A DNA stretch of 64,000 nucleotides from Pontitalea aquivivens (lineage in GTDB: Bacteria > Pseudomonadota > Alphaproteobacteria > Rhodobacterales > Rhodobacteraceae), in the NCBI RefSeq assembly GCF_046507575.1, contig NZ_JBKFEY010000011.1:33497-97496 (forward strand). The letters run 5' to 3'. Below the pieces are notes generated by a model, which was not told the DNA's origin, ran no database searches, and saw only the letters and a program-made list of their open reading frames with translations. Of the stretch, positions 26,215-35,900 are shown piece by piece. Made by a program: the position numbers and the translations under genes. Within the stretch, counting starts at the first letter, position 1. Each line of letters opens with the position of its first letter.

Positions 26215-29150
26215 CAGGCCAGATCCTCGGGTTCGGGGTCGTCGGTCATTTCCCATTCGCCATAGCGCGACAGGTGGTCGTAATCGCCCGTGATCGCGGT
26301 GGTTTCCAGCGCGCGGCGGGCGGTAAAGCCCTTGTCGGGGCGCAGATAGGCCGCGATCAGCCGGGTGAACCCGGCCCAGGTTTCGCGGATATCTTCGGGC
26401 GATACATCGACCTCTCGGGTGGCGCCTTCGCCCCCCAGCTGAACATAGCTGAGCCTGGCGACATCACGCGGGCCGATATCGCCAAAAGCGCCGCGTTCGA
26501 TCATCCCCGCTTCCAGCAACAGTTGCTTGTCAAAGGCCTTTACCTGCGCGTCGCTGGGCGGTTTGCCCGACTTGTAATCCAGCACATGCGCCCGCCCGTC
26601 CTGCAAGATGTCAATCCGGTCGGGGGTTGCGGTCAGGGTAAAGACCGGCGCGGCCAGCGTGATCGATCCTTTCTTTTCGATCACCGCGGGCGTGCCTTCA
26701 TGCGCGCGCGCCGCTTCATCCGCGGCAAAGCGGGTTGCGATCCGGGCGATCCGCGCAAGCCAAAGCCGCTGCGCGCTGGGCCAGGGAATTTCCTCGGCCA
26801 GAACGGTTTCCGCGATTTGCAACAGCCGCGCCACGGCGGCATCGGTCGGCTCATCCTCGGGGCGTTCGGCCACGAAGGTCTCGACGATCCGGTGCAACAC
26901 CTGTCCGCGCAGGCGGGGATCGGGTTCGGGACGCAGCGGGTCAAGCGGGCGAAGCCGCAGGATGCGTTGGGCATAGATGGCATAGGGGTCGCGGATCAGG
27001 GTCTTGATCGCGGTCACCGGCAATTCGCGCGGGCGCGCCTCGGCCGGGGGCCGGGGCGAGGGGCGGCGCGCGGACGGCACCCGTTGCGCGGGCGTGTCGA
27101 TCTGATCGGCGCGCCCAAGCCAGACCGCGCCGCGTGCCTGCATCGCGGCCAGCGCCTCGGGGCCGCCCGCATCGGGCAGGCCGCGCAGCAGGTTCGTCAG
27201 CCGGTTCAGCCAGCGCGAGGGGATGGTTTCGGCATCGCTGTCACGTCGCGCGCGCGTCATCACCACCTGCGGGGCACCCATGGCCTGCTGAAAGTCATGC
27301 GCCGACAGGCCGATCTGGCGTTCGGGCAGCAAAAGCCCCGCTTCTTGCCGCATCCGGCGGCTTAGCCAGGGGTCAGGCGCGGGCATTTCCGGCCAGACCC
27401 CTTCATTCAGCCCCGCCAGGATCACCAGATCCGCGCCCTGGATGCGCGCCTCCAGCGTCCCGAGGATTGAAATCCCGGGGCGTGCAGCCTCGGCCTGCCG
27501 GATCAGCCCGGTTTGCAGCAGGCTTTGTACAAGATCGGCATAATCGGCGGGTGTATAGCTGCCGCCGTGACCGGCCTCGCGCTGCAATTCGGCGAAAATG
27601 CGGGCGGCTTCCTGCCCGGCATCCTTTAGCCACAATTCGCTGGCCCGGGCGGTGCCACCGGGCCCGGCCGCCAGCGCGCCGGAAAAGGCAAGATGTGTCT
27701 CTATGCAGGCCGAAAGCGGGGCTTCACCGACCTGATCCAGCCCGCTGATCGCCTGCCCAAGCCAGCTGGCCCAGGCGATCCGATCAGGCTCGGGGCGCTT
27801 GTCGGCCCAGGCTCGCAAGGCGGCGGCATCGGGAAAGGCCGGGCCATGGCGGCGCAGGTGCAGTTCCAGTTCCCGGGCGTAGCGCAGATGCAGGCCGCGA
27901 CTGGCCGAGCCCGTCGCCGTCAGCGGATGCTTGAGCAGGATCAGCAGGTTTTCCAGCGACAGCCTGCGCCCCAGCAACCCGGCGACATGGCGCAGGAATC
28001 GCCCCGGCGGGGTCAGCGGCAGGGGCTGGCCCGCACTGTCATCGGGCACGATGCCCCAGCGGTCCAGCGCCGCGGCGACGCGCCGGGTCAGCATCCGGTC
28101 CGGTGTGATCAGGGCGGCCTGGGTGCCGGTTTCGGCCGCCTCGCGCAGGATCAGGGCGATAGCCATGGCTTCCTTGCGCGGATCGCGTGCCTCCAGCAGC
28201 GATAGCCCCGCGACCGCGCCGGGCAGGTCGTGCCACTGCGCGCCCTCTTGCATCCATTGGTCGGTGACGGGCGCGGGGCGCAGGGCCAACGACAATAGCG
28301 CGTTGCGGCGCGGGGCGGTGGGTGCGGTGGCGTGCCAGGGCTGCACATCAGCAGGGCGCATCCCAAGCGCATCCAGCAGCGCCGCAAAGCGATATTGCGG
28401 ATGATCCTCGGCCGGGAAGGCGCCACCGCGCAAGCTGTCCCAGACAGCCGCCGGCATGTCGAAATCGAACCCTGGCAAGACCACATGCCCGCCGGGCAGC
28501 CGCGCGACCGCCTGCATCAGCAGCGCCGTAGCCCCCCGCGATCCGGTCGAGCCCGCGATCACGATCGGATCGGCGGGTGGCCGGGTGGCCCAGCGTGTCG
28601 CCAGCGCCTCGGCCACCAGCCGTTGGCGGGCCTCGGCGTCGGGTGCGGCGTCAGTCTCAAAATAGCGGGCGACGATGCGAATGAAATCCAGGCTGCGGCG
28701 CCAGTGTTCGGCATGGGTTTCGGCGATGTCGAGCTGTTCGAGCATCGCAGGCGTCACACCCTCACTTTGCATTTCCGCAAGCAGGGCGGCAAGGCTGTCG
28801 GCCAGGCCAAACAGACCCTGTCCCGGCGCAAAATCGGGCAGGCGGTGGGTCAGCCCGGCGACCAGTTGCGCCAGTTCCAGCCGGCGGCGCAGCGGCGGAA
28901 CGGCGGGCGGATGCCCGGCCAGCGGGTCGCGCCCCAGATCGGTGATCAGCCGGATGCGGGGCAGAAAGCCCATGCCGTGACGGTCGAATTCCTCGCGCAC
29001 GCGGCGCTGCATCCGGCCCGAGTTGAGATAGAGTTGCACCCGCGCCATGGATTCGGGGGGACCACCGCCCAGCCGGGCGATCAACCCCGCAACCAGCGCA
29101 CGGGGGAAATCGATGCCACAGGGCAGGGCATACAGACGCGGATCAGCCAT
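26214..29150 (-). CDS. addB: AddB, second subunit of the double-strand break repair complex
   Basis: This 978-residue protein carries an inactivated helicase-like N-terminal region and a C-terminal RecB-family nuclease with HVLDYKSGKPP. The ATG at 29150 begins MADPRLYALPCGIDFPRAL, a typical start for alphaproteobacterial AddB; the 28 codons before it fall within the overlapping nucleotidyltransferase gene. The 3' end couples to addA. Both subunits supply one nuclease each and cut the two strands of a broken end. Confidence 0.95.
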   Translation of the reverse strand: MADPRLYALPCGIDFPRALVAGLIARLGGGPPESMARVQLYLNSGRMQRRVREEFDRHGMGFLPRIRLITDLGRDPLAGHPPAVPPLRRRLELAQLVAGLTHRLPDFAPGQGLFGLADSLAALLAEMQSEGVTPAMLEQLDIAETHAEHWRRSLDFIRIVARYFETDAAPDAEARQRLVAEALATRWATRPPADPIVIAGSTGSRGATALLMQAVARLPGGHVVLPGFDFDMPAAVWDSLRGGAFPAEDHPQYRFAALLDALGMRPADVQPWHATAPTAPRRNALLSLALRPAPVTDQWMQEGAQWHDLPGAVAGLSLLEARDPRKEAMAIALILREAAETGTQAALITPDRMLTRRVAAALDRWGIVPDDSAGQPLPLTPPGRFLRHVAGLLGRRLSLENLLILLKHPLTATGSASRGLHLRYARELELHLRRHGPAFPDAAALRAWADKRPEPDRIAWASWLGQAISGLDQVGEAPLSACIETHLAFSGALAAGPGGTARASELWLKDAGQEAARIFAELQREAGHGGSYTPADYADLVQSLLQTGLIRQAEAARPGISILGTLEARIQGADLVILAGLNEGVWPEMPAPDPWLSRRMRQEAGLLLPERQIGLSAHDFQQAMGAPQVVMTRARRDSDAETIPSRWLNRLTNLLRGLPDAGGPEALAAMQARGAVWLGRADQIDTPAQRVPSARRPSPRPPAEARPRELPVTAIKTLIRDPYAIYAQRILRLRPLDPLRPEPDPRLRGQVLHRIVETFVAERPEDEPTDAAVARLLQIAETVLAEEIPWPSAQRLWLARIARIATRFAADEAARAHEGTPAVIEKKGSITLAAPVFTLTATPDRIDILQDGRAHVLDYKSGKPPSDAQVKAFDKQLLLEAGMIERGAFGDIGPRDVARLSYVQLGGEGATREVDVSPEDIRETWAGFTRLIAAYLRPDKGFTARRALETTAITGDYDHLSRYGEWEMTDDPEPEDLA

Positions 29151-29835
29151 CGCTGCCGTCCAGCATGGCTTCGGCCAGGGCAATGCTTTCGGGCCGCCCG
29201 ACATCGCACCAGCTGCCCTGATGCACGATGCCAAAGGCGCGACCTTCGGCGATCAGCCGGTCCCAGTGCAGGTTGAGCGAGAACACGGTGTCGGGAATTG
29301 TTTCAAGCCCGTGTGGATCGACGATCTGTGCGCCCGAATAGACATATCCCCGGCCGCGGGTGATGCGCCCGTCCGGTCCAAGGGCAAAGTCGCCTTCGCC
29401 GCGGTGGCCCAGGGCACGATCCGGCGGCACCAGCGCAAGCAGCGCGCCCATACGGCCACCGTCCCACGCCGCGCGCAAGGCTGACAGAACATTCGGGCCC
29501 GACCAGACGGCATCGGTGTTCAGCGTGAAGACCGGGCCCGGGCCAAGCAGCGGCAACGCCTTGCGCAGGCCGCCGCCGGTTTCCAGGATGCAGGTGCTTT
29601 CATCCGAAATCAGCACATCCGTGCCTTCCAGGTGGGTCTTGATCTGTGCCGGCAGGTAATGGGTATTGGCGACGACACGCGCCACGCCCGCACCGGCAAC
29701 AAGGTCGCGGGCATGATCGATCAGCGGGCGCCCTGCCACCTTGACCAGCGGTTTGGGGCGTGTCGCGGTCAGCGCGCCCATGCGGGTGCCGAACCCGGCG
29801 GCAAACAGCATCAGCGCATCGGGTGTTGGCCGCAT
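29143..29835 (-). CDS. murU: Nucleotidyltransferase, MurU-like (MurNAc-1-phosphate uridylyltransferase)
   Basis: This 230-residue nucleotidyltransferase has the signature FAAGFGTRMGALTATRPKPL near the N-terminus (residues 11-30). In the cell-wall recycling route known from Pseudomonas, MurU makes UDP-MurNAc from MurNAc-1-phosphate. Its immediate upstream neighbour is an AmgK-like sugar kinase, which supports that assignment over other sugar-phosphate nucleotidyltransferases. It overlaps addB by 8 bp and the amgK-like gene by 25 bp, so it is co-transcribed. Confidence 0.85.
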   Translation of the reverse strand: MRPTPDALMLFAAGFGTRMGALTATRPKPLVKVAGRPLIDHARDLVAGAGVARVVANTHYLPAQIKTHLEGTDVLISDESTCILETGGGLRKALPLLGPGPVFTLNTDAVWSGPNVLSALRAAWDGGRMGALLALVPPDRALGHRGEGDFALGPDGRITRGRGYVYSGAQIVDPHGLETIPDTVFSLNLHWDRLIAEGRAFGIVHQGSWCDVGRPESIALAEAMLDGSDG

Positions 29836-30830
29836 TGGTCCTTGATCCTTTGAAGTCGGTCCGGGGTGGGCGGTGGCAGCGCGGCTGTGACCGCGCGCGA
29901 CAGATCCACCAGATCCGGATGGGCCAGGTTACGTTCGATATAGGCCCAGGTTCGCGGCATCAGGTCCAGATAATGCGCCTTTCCCATTGCCATGCACAGC
30001 CGCGCAAAGACGCCCAGAATGCGCAGCGACCGTTGCGCGCCCAAAAGCGCATAGATGGCCGCGAAACGATCCTGCTCCAGCCCGTTTTCGTGCGCATAAC
30101 GGGCACGTTCCCGGGCCTCGGCACAGGCCGGGACATCGCGGCGGGCATCTTGCAGCGCGGATACGAGATCATAGGCCGGATGGCCCGCGACCGCATCCTG
30201 AAAATCCAGCAGGCCAAGGCGGGCGGGGCCGGTGCGATCGGGAAGCCACAGAAGGTTTTCGGCGTGAAAATCGCGCAGGGCGACAACCGGCGCTTCGCGG
30301 TTCAGCCGCGCGTAGGCGGTCTCGATCAGGGGGGCAAGATCGTCTGCCGCCTGCGAATGCGGCGCATCAATGCCGGGCAGATACCATTCGGCGGTCAGGT
30401 GGACCAGACCGCCCAGGGCGGGTCCGTCCAGTGGTGCCAGAAAATCGGGGGGTGTGTGGTGGTGCAGCGCGCCAAGCGTGTCGGTAATGGCCGTGTAAAG
30501 CTGTACCTCTCGCAGGGGATCGGCGGCAACAAGCCGCGCGACCAGATCGTCCCCCAGGTCCTCTAGCAGTAACAGGCCTTGTTCGGGCGCTTCGGCCAGG
30601 ATGCGCGGGGCGGAAAAACCGCGATCCAGCAGCCATCGGGCCATGCGGGAAAAGCGCGCAACATCCTCGCCCGATGCGGGCGGGGCATCCATCAGGACCG
30701 CGCGCTGGTCGCCCAGGCGCAGGCGTTCGTACCGGCGCGCCGAGGCATCGCCCGCCAGCGGCATGCGCGCCGCATCCGCCCAACCCGCCTGTGCAAGGAA
30801 GGTGGTGATGACCCCGCTGCGCCCGGTCAC
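29811..30830 (-). CDS. amgK: Sugar kinase of the aminoglycoside-phosphotransferase fold, AmgK-like
   Basis: This 339-residue kinase has the catalytic loop LRDFHAENLLWLP and the metal-binding LLDFQDAVAGHPAYDL. The AmgK enzyme phosphorylates the anomeric carbon of MurNAc/GlcNAc in peptidoglycan recycling. The GTG at 30830 overlaps the tsaE stop as GTGA and gives the expected start. It sits directly ahead of the murU-like gene, so the two consecutive steps would be made together. Confidence 0.85.
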   Translation of the reverse strand: MTGRSGVITTFLAQAGWADAARMPLAGDASARRYERLRLGDQRAVLMDAPPASGEDVARFSRMARWLLDRGFSAPRILAEAPEQGLLLLEDLGDDLVARLVAADPLREVQLYTAITDTLGALHHHTPPDFLAPLDGPALGGLVHLTAEWYLPGIDAPHSQAADDLAPLIETAYARLNREAPVVALRDFHAENLLWLPDRTGPARLGLLDFQDAVAGHPAYDLVSALQDARRDVPACAEARERARYAHENGLEQDRFAAIYALLGAQRSLRILGVFARLCMAMGKAHYLDLMPRTWAYIERNLAHPDLVDLSRAVTAALPPPTPDRLQRIKDQCGQHPMR

Positions 30831-31330
30831 GGTGCGGCCCCATCCGCGCGCGCCAGCTCGGCCAGGGCATCGTTCCAGCGTGGGTCCGTGGCGGTGACGC
30901 AAAGTTCGCGCGCGGCGCCATCGGGGGTGGCTGAAAAGCGAAGCGTCAGCGCGTTGCGCGGTGTCAGATCGCCCAGCCGGTCAGGCCATTCGACAAGGCA
31001 GATGGCCTGCGCGAAAGCCTCATCCAGACCCAGTTCCAGCACCTCATCGGGGTGGCCAAGGCGATAAAGGTCGGCGTGCCAGATTTCGGGTCCATCGGGG
31101 GAATAGACCTGCACAAGCGTGAAGGTGGGTGAGGGGACATCTTCCTGCCGCCCCGCCATGGCAAGACGCGCCTGAATAACGGCACGGGCGAAATGGGTCT
31201 TGCCGGCGCCAATCGGCCCTTCCAGCAAAACCACGTCGCCGGCGCGCAAAAGCGGCGCCAGACGCGTGCCCAGACGCGTGGTCGCATCCGCGTCGGCAAG
31301 GGTCAGGGTCAGGGGTGTCCGGGTCTGCAT
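30827..31330 (-). CDS. tsaE: TsaE, ATPase for tRNA threonylcarbamoyladenosine synthesis
   Basis: This 167-residue P-loop ATPase has Walker A EGPIGAGKTHFAR and the downstream segment PSPTFTLVQVY typical of TsaE. It works with TsaB and TsaD in t6A37 modification of tRNAs that read ANN codons; MtaB, encoded at 58.1-59.3 kb, later methylthiolates that base. It heads the tsaE-amgK-murU-addB-addA gene run and is coupled to amgK by a GTGA overlap. Confidence 0.94.
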   Translation of the reverse strand: MQTRTPLTLTLADADATTRLGTRLAPLLRAGDVVLLEGPIGAGKTHFARAVIQARLAMAGRQEDVPSPTFTLVQVYSPDGPEIWHADLYRLGHPDEVLELGLDEAFAQAICLVEWPDRLGDLTPRNALTLRFSATPDGAARELCVTATDPRWNDALAELARADGAAP

Positions 31331-31393
31331 GGGCGCAGTTTTATCCTGCCCCGGCGGCGCCGCAAGTCGAATGCGCGCAGATGCGCCGGCGGG

Positions 31394-32977
31394 TTACAGG
31401 GCCTCGGTCAGAAGAAAGGGCGCATTGGACGGGCCAGCGGTCGCCGGAATGACATGGAATGAGGCCATAAGCCCGCCGCCCGTCAGCGGCAGGAAACGGC
31501 AGGACAGATGCCGCCCGTCACGCAGCGCGATCCCCGCCGAAAGCGGGCGGCGATCGCCCATCCGGCTGGCATAGCCCTGCAATGAGGTCCAGACCGGGTT
31601 CGGCAGGCTGAAGGATTGCCAAACCCGGATCGTATCGTTCAGTGTGACGCAGCCCAGGGTTTCGGCCGGGTCGAATTGCCACAGCCGGGTAAAGGCTGTG
31701 TTCGACATCAGCAATTCCCCCGAGGGCTGAAACACGGCGACGGCTTCGTCAAGGGAATCGAAGACCTCGTGGCTTAGCTCGGCCGCGGCGCGGAACCGGC
31801 GGGTCAGCGAGATTTCGGAAGAAATATCCTCGAACAAAAAGGCGACGGCACCGTCGGGATGCGGCCTGCCGGTCACCCGATAGGTCTGCCCCGAGGGCAG
31901 CGACCAGGTTTCCGAATGGAACCCCGCGGCACTGGCCTGTTCCAGCTCGGTCATCTGCAGGCGCCAGCTGCGGTAATCCTTGGGTTCGGGCATCATCCGC
32001 GCCTCACGCAGGCGGTCGAGAAAGGCGTAAAGCGTCGGGCGGCCTGACAGGAATTCCGCGCCCAGTTGCGTCAGATCGATCAGCGCGGGATTGAACAGCT
32101 GAAGCTGCCGCTGCCGGTCAAAGATGGCAAGGCCGATGGGCAGATCGGCGAAGGTCTTGGTCAGTGTCTGCACGAAATCACGCAGGGCCCGTTCGGCACG
32201 AACCGTCGCATCCGCAGGCAACGCAAAGCAGATTGCCCCGTCTTCCAGCGGGCAGGCATGGCAATCGAACCACAGGGCGCGGTCATCGGCGGCCGTGATG
32301 CGCAGCCGGCGCGGTGCGGCGCTGGGCGAGGGCGCGCCAAGATCGAACAGCCGCGGCAGCGGCCAGGACAAGACTTCATCAGGATTGTCGAGCGCGTTCG
32401 AGCGCAGGATATAGGCCCGGTTCGCCCAGATCACCTTGCCCTGCGCATTTTCACGCCAGCTTAGCACCGGGGACCGGTCGGTGGCGGCGCGCAGCAGGTC
32501 GATTTCTTCCTCCAGCGCGCGGTGGGATAACGCGTCAACCAGAATGCCCTGGCCTTCGGCGCCGGGGTCGTGCAGGGTGATCCGCGCAAGCCCGCCCGCA
32601 TCTTCGGCCATCAGCCGCAGCGGCGCGCCCTGCGCCACGCCGGGCGCCGAGACAAGTTCCAACCTGCCGCGATCCGCAAGCGTTGCCATCGCTTCGGCAA
32701 AACCGGCAAAGCGCGGGGCGGCAAAGGCGCACAGGCGCGCCCAGTCGCTGCCGCCGATCGGAACCGCGTCCAGCAGCATGCGCGCCGGTGTTGTCGCATC
32801 GACAAGATCCTGATCGTCGAACAGGAACACCGTTTCTTCCAGGGCGGGCTGCACGGCGGCCGCGCGGGGGCGCGCGACGAACCGGCCAAGACCAAGCCCA
32901 ATCAGCAACAGCGCGATCAGGGCGGTGCCGATCGAGGTTGTCACGATGGCCAGTGCGAGCATCCACGAAGCGTCCAT
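31394..32977 (-). CDS. PAS-domain membrane protein without a kinase domain
   Basis: This 527-residue protein has one N-terminal membrane helix (WMLALAIVTTSIGTALIALL), a linker and at least two PAS-like domains. One lies around residues 330-400 and includes FADLPIGLAIFDRQRQLQLFN, cited as the segment near 308; another is near the C-terminus (DSLDEAVAVFQPSGELLMSN). No histidine-phosphotransfer helix or ATPase domain follows. The ATG at 32977 follows GGAAAGG. It lies next to regB on the same strand with a 76-bp gap. It may be a redox or metabolite sensor, but the function is unknown. Confidence 0.75.
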   Translation of the reverse strand: MDASWMLALAIVTTSIGTALIALLLIGLGLGRFVARPRAAAVQPALEETVFLFDDQDLVDATTPARMLLDAVPIGGSDWARLCAFAAPRFAGFAEAMATLADRGRLELVSAPGVAQGAPLRLMAEDAGGLARITLHDPGAEGQGILVDALSHRALEEEIDLLRAATDRSPVLSWRENAQGKVIWANRAYILRSNALDNPDEVLSWPLPRLFDLGAPSPSAAPRRLRITAADDRALWFDCHACPLEDGAICFALPADATVRAERALRDFVQTLTKTFADLPIGLAIFDRQRQLQLFNPALIDLTQLGAEFLSGRPTLYAFLDRLREARMMPEPKDYRSWRLQMTELEQASAAGFHSETWSLPSGQTYRVTGRPHPDGAVAFLFEDISSEISLTRRFRAAAELSHEVFDSLDEAVAVFQPSGELLMSNTAFTRLWQFDPAETLGCVTLNDTIRVWQSFSLPNPVWTSLQGYASRMGDRRPLSAGIALRDGRHLSCRFLPLTGGGLMASFHVIPATAGPSNAPFLLTEAL

Positions 32978-33053
32978 GCCTGATCCTTTCCGGGTTCTGA
33001 CGGCACAGCTTTCGCAGGGAATGGTTAAGGCGTCGTTAAGGCTAATCCGTCGC

Positions 33054-34442
33054 TCAGGCCGAAATCGGAACGTTTTCACCCAGCGCCCCGGCGTCGGGGG
33101 CGATCAGGCGCTCGGCCGGCCAGCGTACCTCGACGATGGCCCCACAACGAGCGGGCCGTTCGCTATCATCCAGAAACGGGTCTTTGCCATTGGCAAAGCG
33201 CAGCCGCGCGCCGGTGCGTTCCAGCAGCGTCTTGGCGATGAACAGGCCAAGCCCCATGCCTTCATATTCGGGGCGGCGGGCGCGGTCGACCTCGCGGCGC
33301 GGGCTGAGAAAGGGATCGCCGATCCGCCCCAGCACTGAAGCCGGATAGCCAGGCCCGTCATCGGACACGCGCAGCGTCACGGTGCCCTCGGTCCATTCCG
33401 CGTCGATCCAGACGGTCGATCGCGCGAAATCCACGGCGTTCTGCACAAGGTTGCGGATGGCGTGGATCAGTTCCGGGTAGCGGTAGACCGTCGGCTGGCG
33501 CACGCTGCCGCCGGGGCCGGGTGCAAGATCGAAGTGAATTGTCTTGCCGCGGTCCAGATGCGGTTCGGCCGCTTCGCGCAGCACGGCCAGCAGGGGGGCG
33601 GCGCGCAGGTGCAGGTCATCTTTACCTGCCCGGCCCATCGATCGCAGGATGTCACGGCAGCGATCGGCCTGATCGCGGATCAGAATCGCATCATCGCGCA
33701 GTTCGGGGCGGTCATCCAGTTCATCCGCCAGTTCCGCCGAGACCAGCTTGATGGTGGCCAGCGGCGTGCCCAGTTCATGCGCCGCCGCGGCCACGACCCC
33801 GCCCAGATCGGTCAGCTTCTGTTCGCGCGCCAGGGCCATCTGCGTGGCCAGCAGCGCATCGCCCATCGAATGGATTTCTGACGCCACCCGGTGGGTATAG
33901 GCCCCCAGAAAGACCACGCCGATCACGATGGCGACCCAATAGCCGAATTCCACCACGCCCGGCACCGCGATCACCACACCGGCGCGGGTGACCAACGGCT
34001 GATGCAGTACCGCCGCGGCCGAGATCATCAGGATCGTCGCAAGGCCCAGCAACAGCGTTGGCCGGGTCTGAAGCGCGGTTGCCGCAATTGTCACCGGCGC
34101 CAGGATCAGCAGCGCGAACGGGTTGTTAAGCCCCCCGGTCAGCGACAACAGCAGCGCAAGCTGGGCGGTGTCGAACAGCAGCATGCCCATCGCCCCGGCC
34201 TGCGACAGGCGCCGGCTTTCGGGGAACAGGAAGATCGCCACAAGGTTCGCTGCAATCGCCGCGCCGACCGTCAGCAGGCACAGCGGCAGATCCAGCGCGA
34301 TGTCGAACCGCCACCAGGCCACGACGATCGCGGCAAGCTGCCCGGCGATGGCGGTCCAGCGCAGAAAGATCAGCGTGCGCAGGCGGACCCAGTCCCGGTG
34401 CGTTTCGACGGGCTTTGGCGTTGACGTGGGGCGGTTGGCCAT
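33054..34442 (-). CDS. regB: Redox-sensing histidine kinase RegB/PrrB
   Basis: This 462-residue sensor kinase has six N-terminal membrane spans, the quinone-site motif GGLNNPF (103-109), the phospho-acceptor H-box AAAAHELGTPLATIKL (His222) and the redox cysteine in the box DRCRDILRSMGRAGKDD (Cys262). The ATPase domain follows. In Rhodobacter it controls photosynthesis, carbon and nitrogen fixation and respiration genes with RegA. The ATG at 34442 gives the family's usual length; the upstream ATG at 34478 has no ribosome site. It is divergent from senC. Confidence 0.95.
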   Translation of the reverse strand: MANRPTSTPKPVETHRDWVRLRTLIFLRWTAIAGQLAAIVVAWWRFDIALDLPLCLLTVGAAIAANLVAIFLFPESRRLSQAGAMGMLLFDTAQLALLLSLTGGLNNPFALLILAPVTIAATALQTRPTLLLGLATILMISAAAVLHQPLVTRAGVVIAVPGVVEFGYWVAIVIGVVFLGAYTHRVASEIHSMGDALLATQMALAREQKLTDLGGVVAAAAHELGTPLATIKLVSAELADELDDRPELRDDAILIRDQADRCRDILRSMGRAGKDDLHLRAAPLLAVLREAAEPHLDRGKTIHFDLAPGPGGSVRQPTVYRYPELIHAIRNLVQNAVDFARSTVWIDAEWTEGTVTLRVSDDGPGYPASVLGRIGDPFLSPRREVDRARRPEYEGMGLGLFIAKTLLERTGARLRFANGKDPFLDDSERPARCGAIVEVRWPAERLIAPDAGALGENVPISA

Positions 34443-34537
34443 GTTGGGTCCTGTTGTCACATTCTCGCGGGTCAGCATTGATAGTAACTGCGCGATGCGC
34501 GATCAATGCGACGATCCGGATCAGTCAGGAAAAGCCA

Positions 34538-35173
34538 ATGCCATTCAAGCCCCGCACCGCCGCCATATCCGCCGTCGCCGCTGTCGCGGCAGGTCTTGTC
34601 GCCGCGACCTGGTTCGCGACAACGGGTGGGGAAGCGGATCGTTTCGCCCAATGCCGCAAGGGGGCCGTTGCCGGCGGCGCCGCGGCGATCGGGGGGCCGT
34701 TCACGCTTGTTTCCGAAACCGGGACGACGGTTACCGACAAGGACGTCATCACCAGGCCGTCTCTGCTTTATTTCGGGTACAGCTATTGCCCGGATGTCTG
34801 TCCGCTGGACAATGCGCGCAATGCCGAAGCCGTGATGATCCTTGAAGAGCGCGGATATGAGGTGACACCGGTTTTCATTTCCGTCGACCATGAACGCGAT
34901 ACGCCCGAACTGCTGGCGGAGTTCACCGATGTGTTGCACCCCCGCATGATCGGGCTGACCGGAACGCCCGAACAGATCAAGGCGGCAAGCCAGGCCTACC
35001 GGACCTATTACAAGGTGCAGAACCCCGGCGACCCCTATACCCTGATCGATCATTCCACGCAGACCTATCTGGTTTTCCCGGAAAGCGGGTTCGTCGAATT
35101 CTTTAACCGCAACACCACCCCCGAAGACATGGCGCAAAGCGTTGCCTGTTTTATCGATGCCGGCGCGAATTAG
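34538..35173 (+). CDS. senC: SCO1/SenC copper-binding protein
   Basis: This 211-residue protein has an N-terminal membrane anchor (AAISAVAAVAAGLVAATWF) and a thioredoxin-fold SCO domain. The copper-ligating cysteines are in YCPDVCPL (Cys84, Cys88) and a further histidine is in DHSTQTYLV. It helps assemble the CuA/CuB sites of cytochrome oxidase and influences RegB signalling in Rhodobacter. An AGGA site precedes the ATG. It is the first gene of the senC-regA-hvrA direction, divergent from regB. Confidence 0.93.
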   Translation: MPFKPRTAAISAVAAVAAGLVAATWFATTGGEADRFAQCRKGAVAGGAAAIGGPFTLVSETGTTVTDKDVITRPSLLYFGYSYCPDVCPLDNARNAEAVMILEERGYEVTPVFISVDHERDTPELLAEFTDVLHPRMIGLTGTPEQIKAASQAYRTYYKVQNPGDPYTLIDHSTQTYLVFPESGFVEFFNRNTTPEDMAQSVACFIDAGAN

Positions 35174-35244
35174 GATATCAGCCAAAGGAAATTTGACCTG
35201 AGCTGGTTTCCGGCATAGGTCTAGCTAAACCCTGCAGGAGCGGT

Positions 35245-35805
35245 ATGGACATGGCCGGAGAAGAGTTTGCGGAATTGGGCACCGATCGGTCGCTGCTTTT
35301 GGTCGATGATGATGTACCATTTCTGACACGGCTGGCGCGGGCGATGGAAAAGCGGGGCTTCATTCCGGAAACCGCGGAAACCGTTTCGGCCGCGAAGGCC
35401 ATCGCGGTTTCGCGGCCGCCCGCCTATGCCGTCGTCGACCTGCGCCTTGAGGATGGCAATGGCCTTGAGGTGGTCGAGGTCTTGCGCGAACGCCGCCCCG
35501 ATGCGCGGATTGTGGTTCTGACCGGCTACGGCGCCATTGCCACGGCTGTGGCGGCGGTCAAGATTGGGGCGACGGATTATCTGTCGAAACCGGCCGACGC
35601 CAATGACATCACGAATGCGCTTCTGTCGCGTGCCGACAATCACCCGCCCCCGCCTGAAAACCCCATGAGCGCGGATCGCGTCCGCTGGGAACATATCCAG
35701 CGGGTCTATGAATTGTGCGACCGCAATGTCAGCGAGACGGCGCGACGGCTGAATATGCATCGGCGCACGTTGCAGCGGATTCTTGCAAAGCGCAGCCCGA
35801 AATAA
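35245..35805 (+). CDS. regA: Redox response regulator RegA/PrrA
   Basis: This 186-residue regulator has a receiver domain with the phospho-acceptor aspartate in VVDLRLEDGNG (Asp65 from this ATG, equal to Asp63 of the family if the ATG two codons later is used) and the acidic triad in LLVDDD. The C-terminal Fis-type helix-turn-helix (NVSETARRLNMHRRTLQRIL) is the strongly conserved RegA DNA-binding helix. GGAG precedes the first ATG by 4 bases. It is phosphorylated by RegB under low oxygen. Confidence 0.96.
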   Translation: MDMAGEEFAELGTDRSLLLVDDDVPFLTRLARAMEKRGFIPETAETVSAAKAIAVSRPPAYAVVDLRLEDGNGLEVVEVLRERRPDARIVVLTGYGAIATAVAAVKIGATDYLSKPADANDITNALLSRADNHPPPPENPMSADRVRWEHIQRVYELCDRNVSETARRLNMHRRTLQRILAKRSPK

Positions 35806-35900
35806 ACGTGTTTCGGTGTGAAACACCTTAGGTTTCCATTGTGACTTTGTGCGAAATGATTATACGATCGCGCAATTGCACATTCATGCGGAGACTTGCC

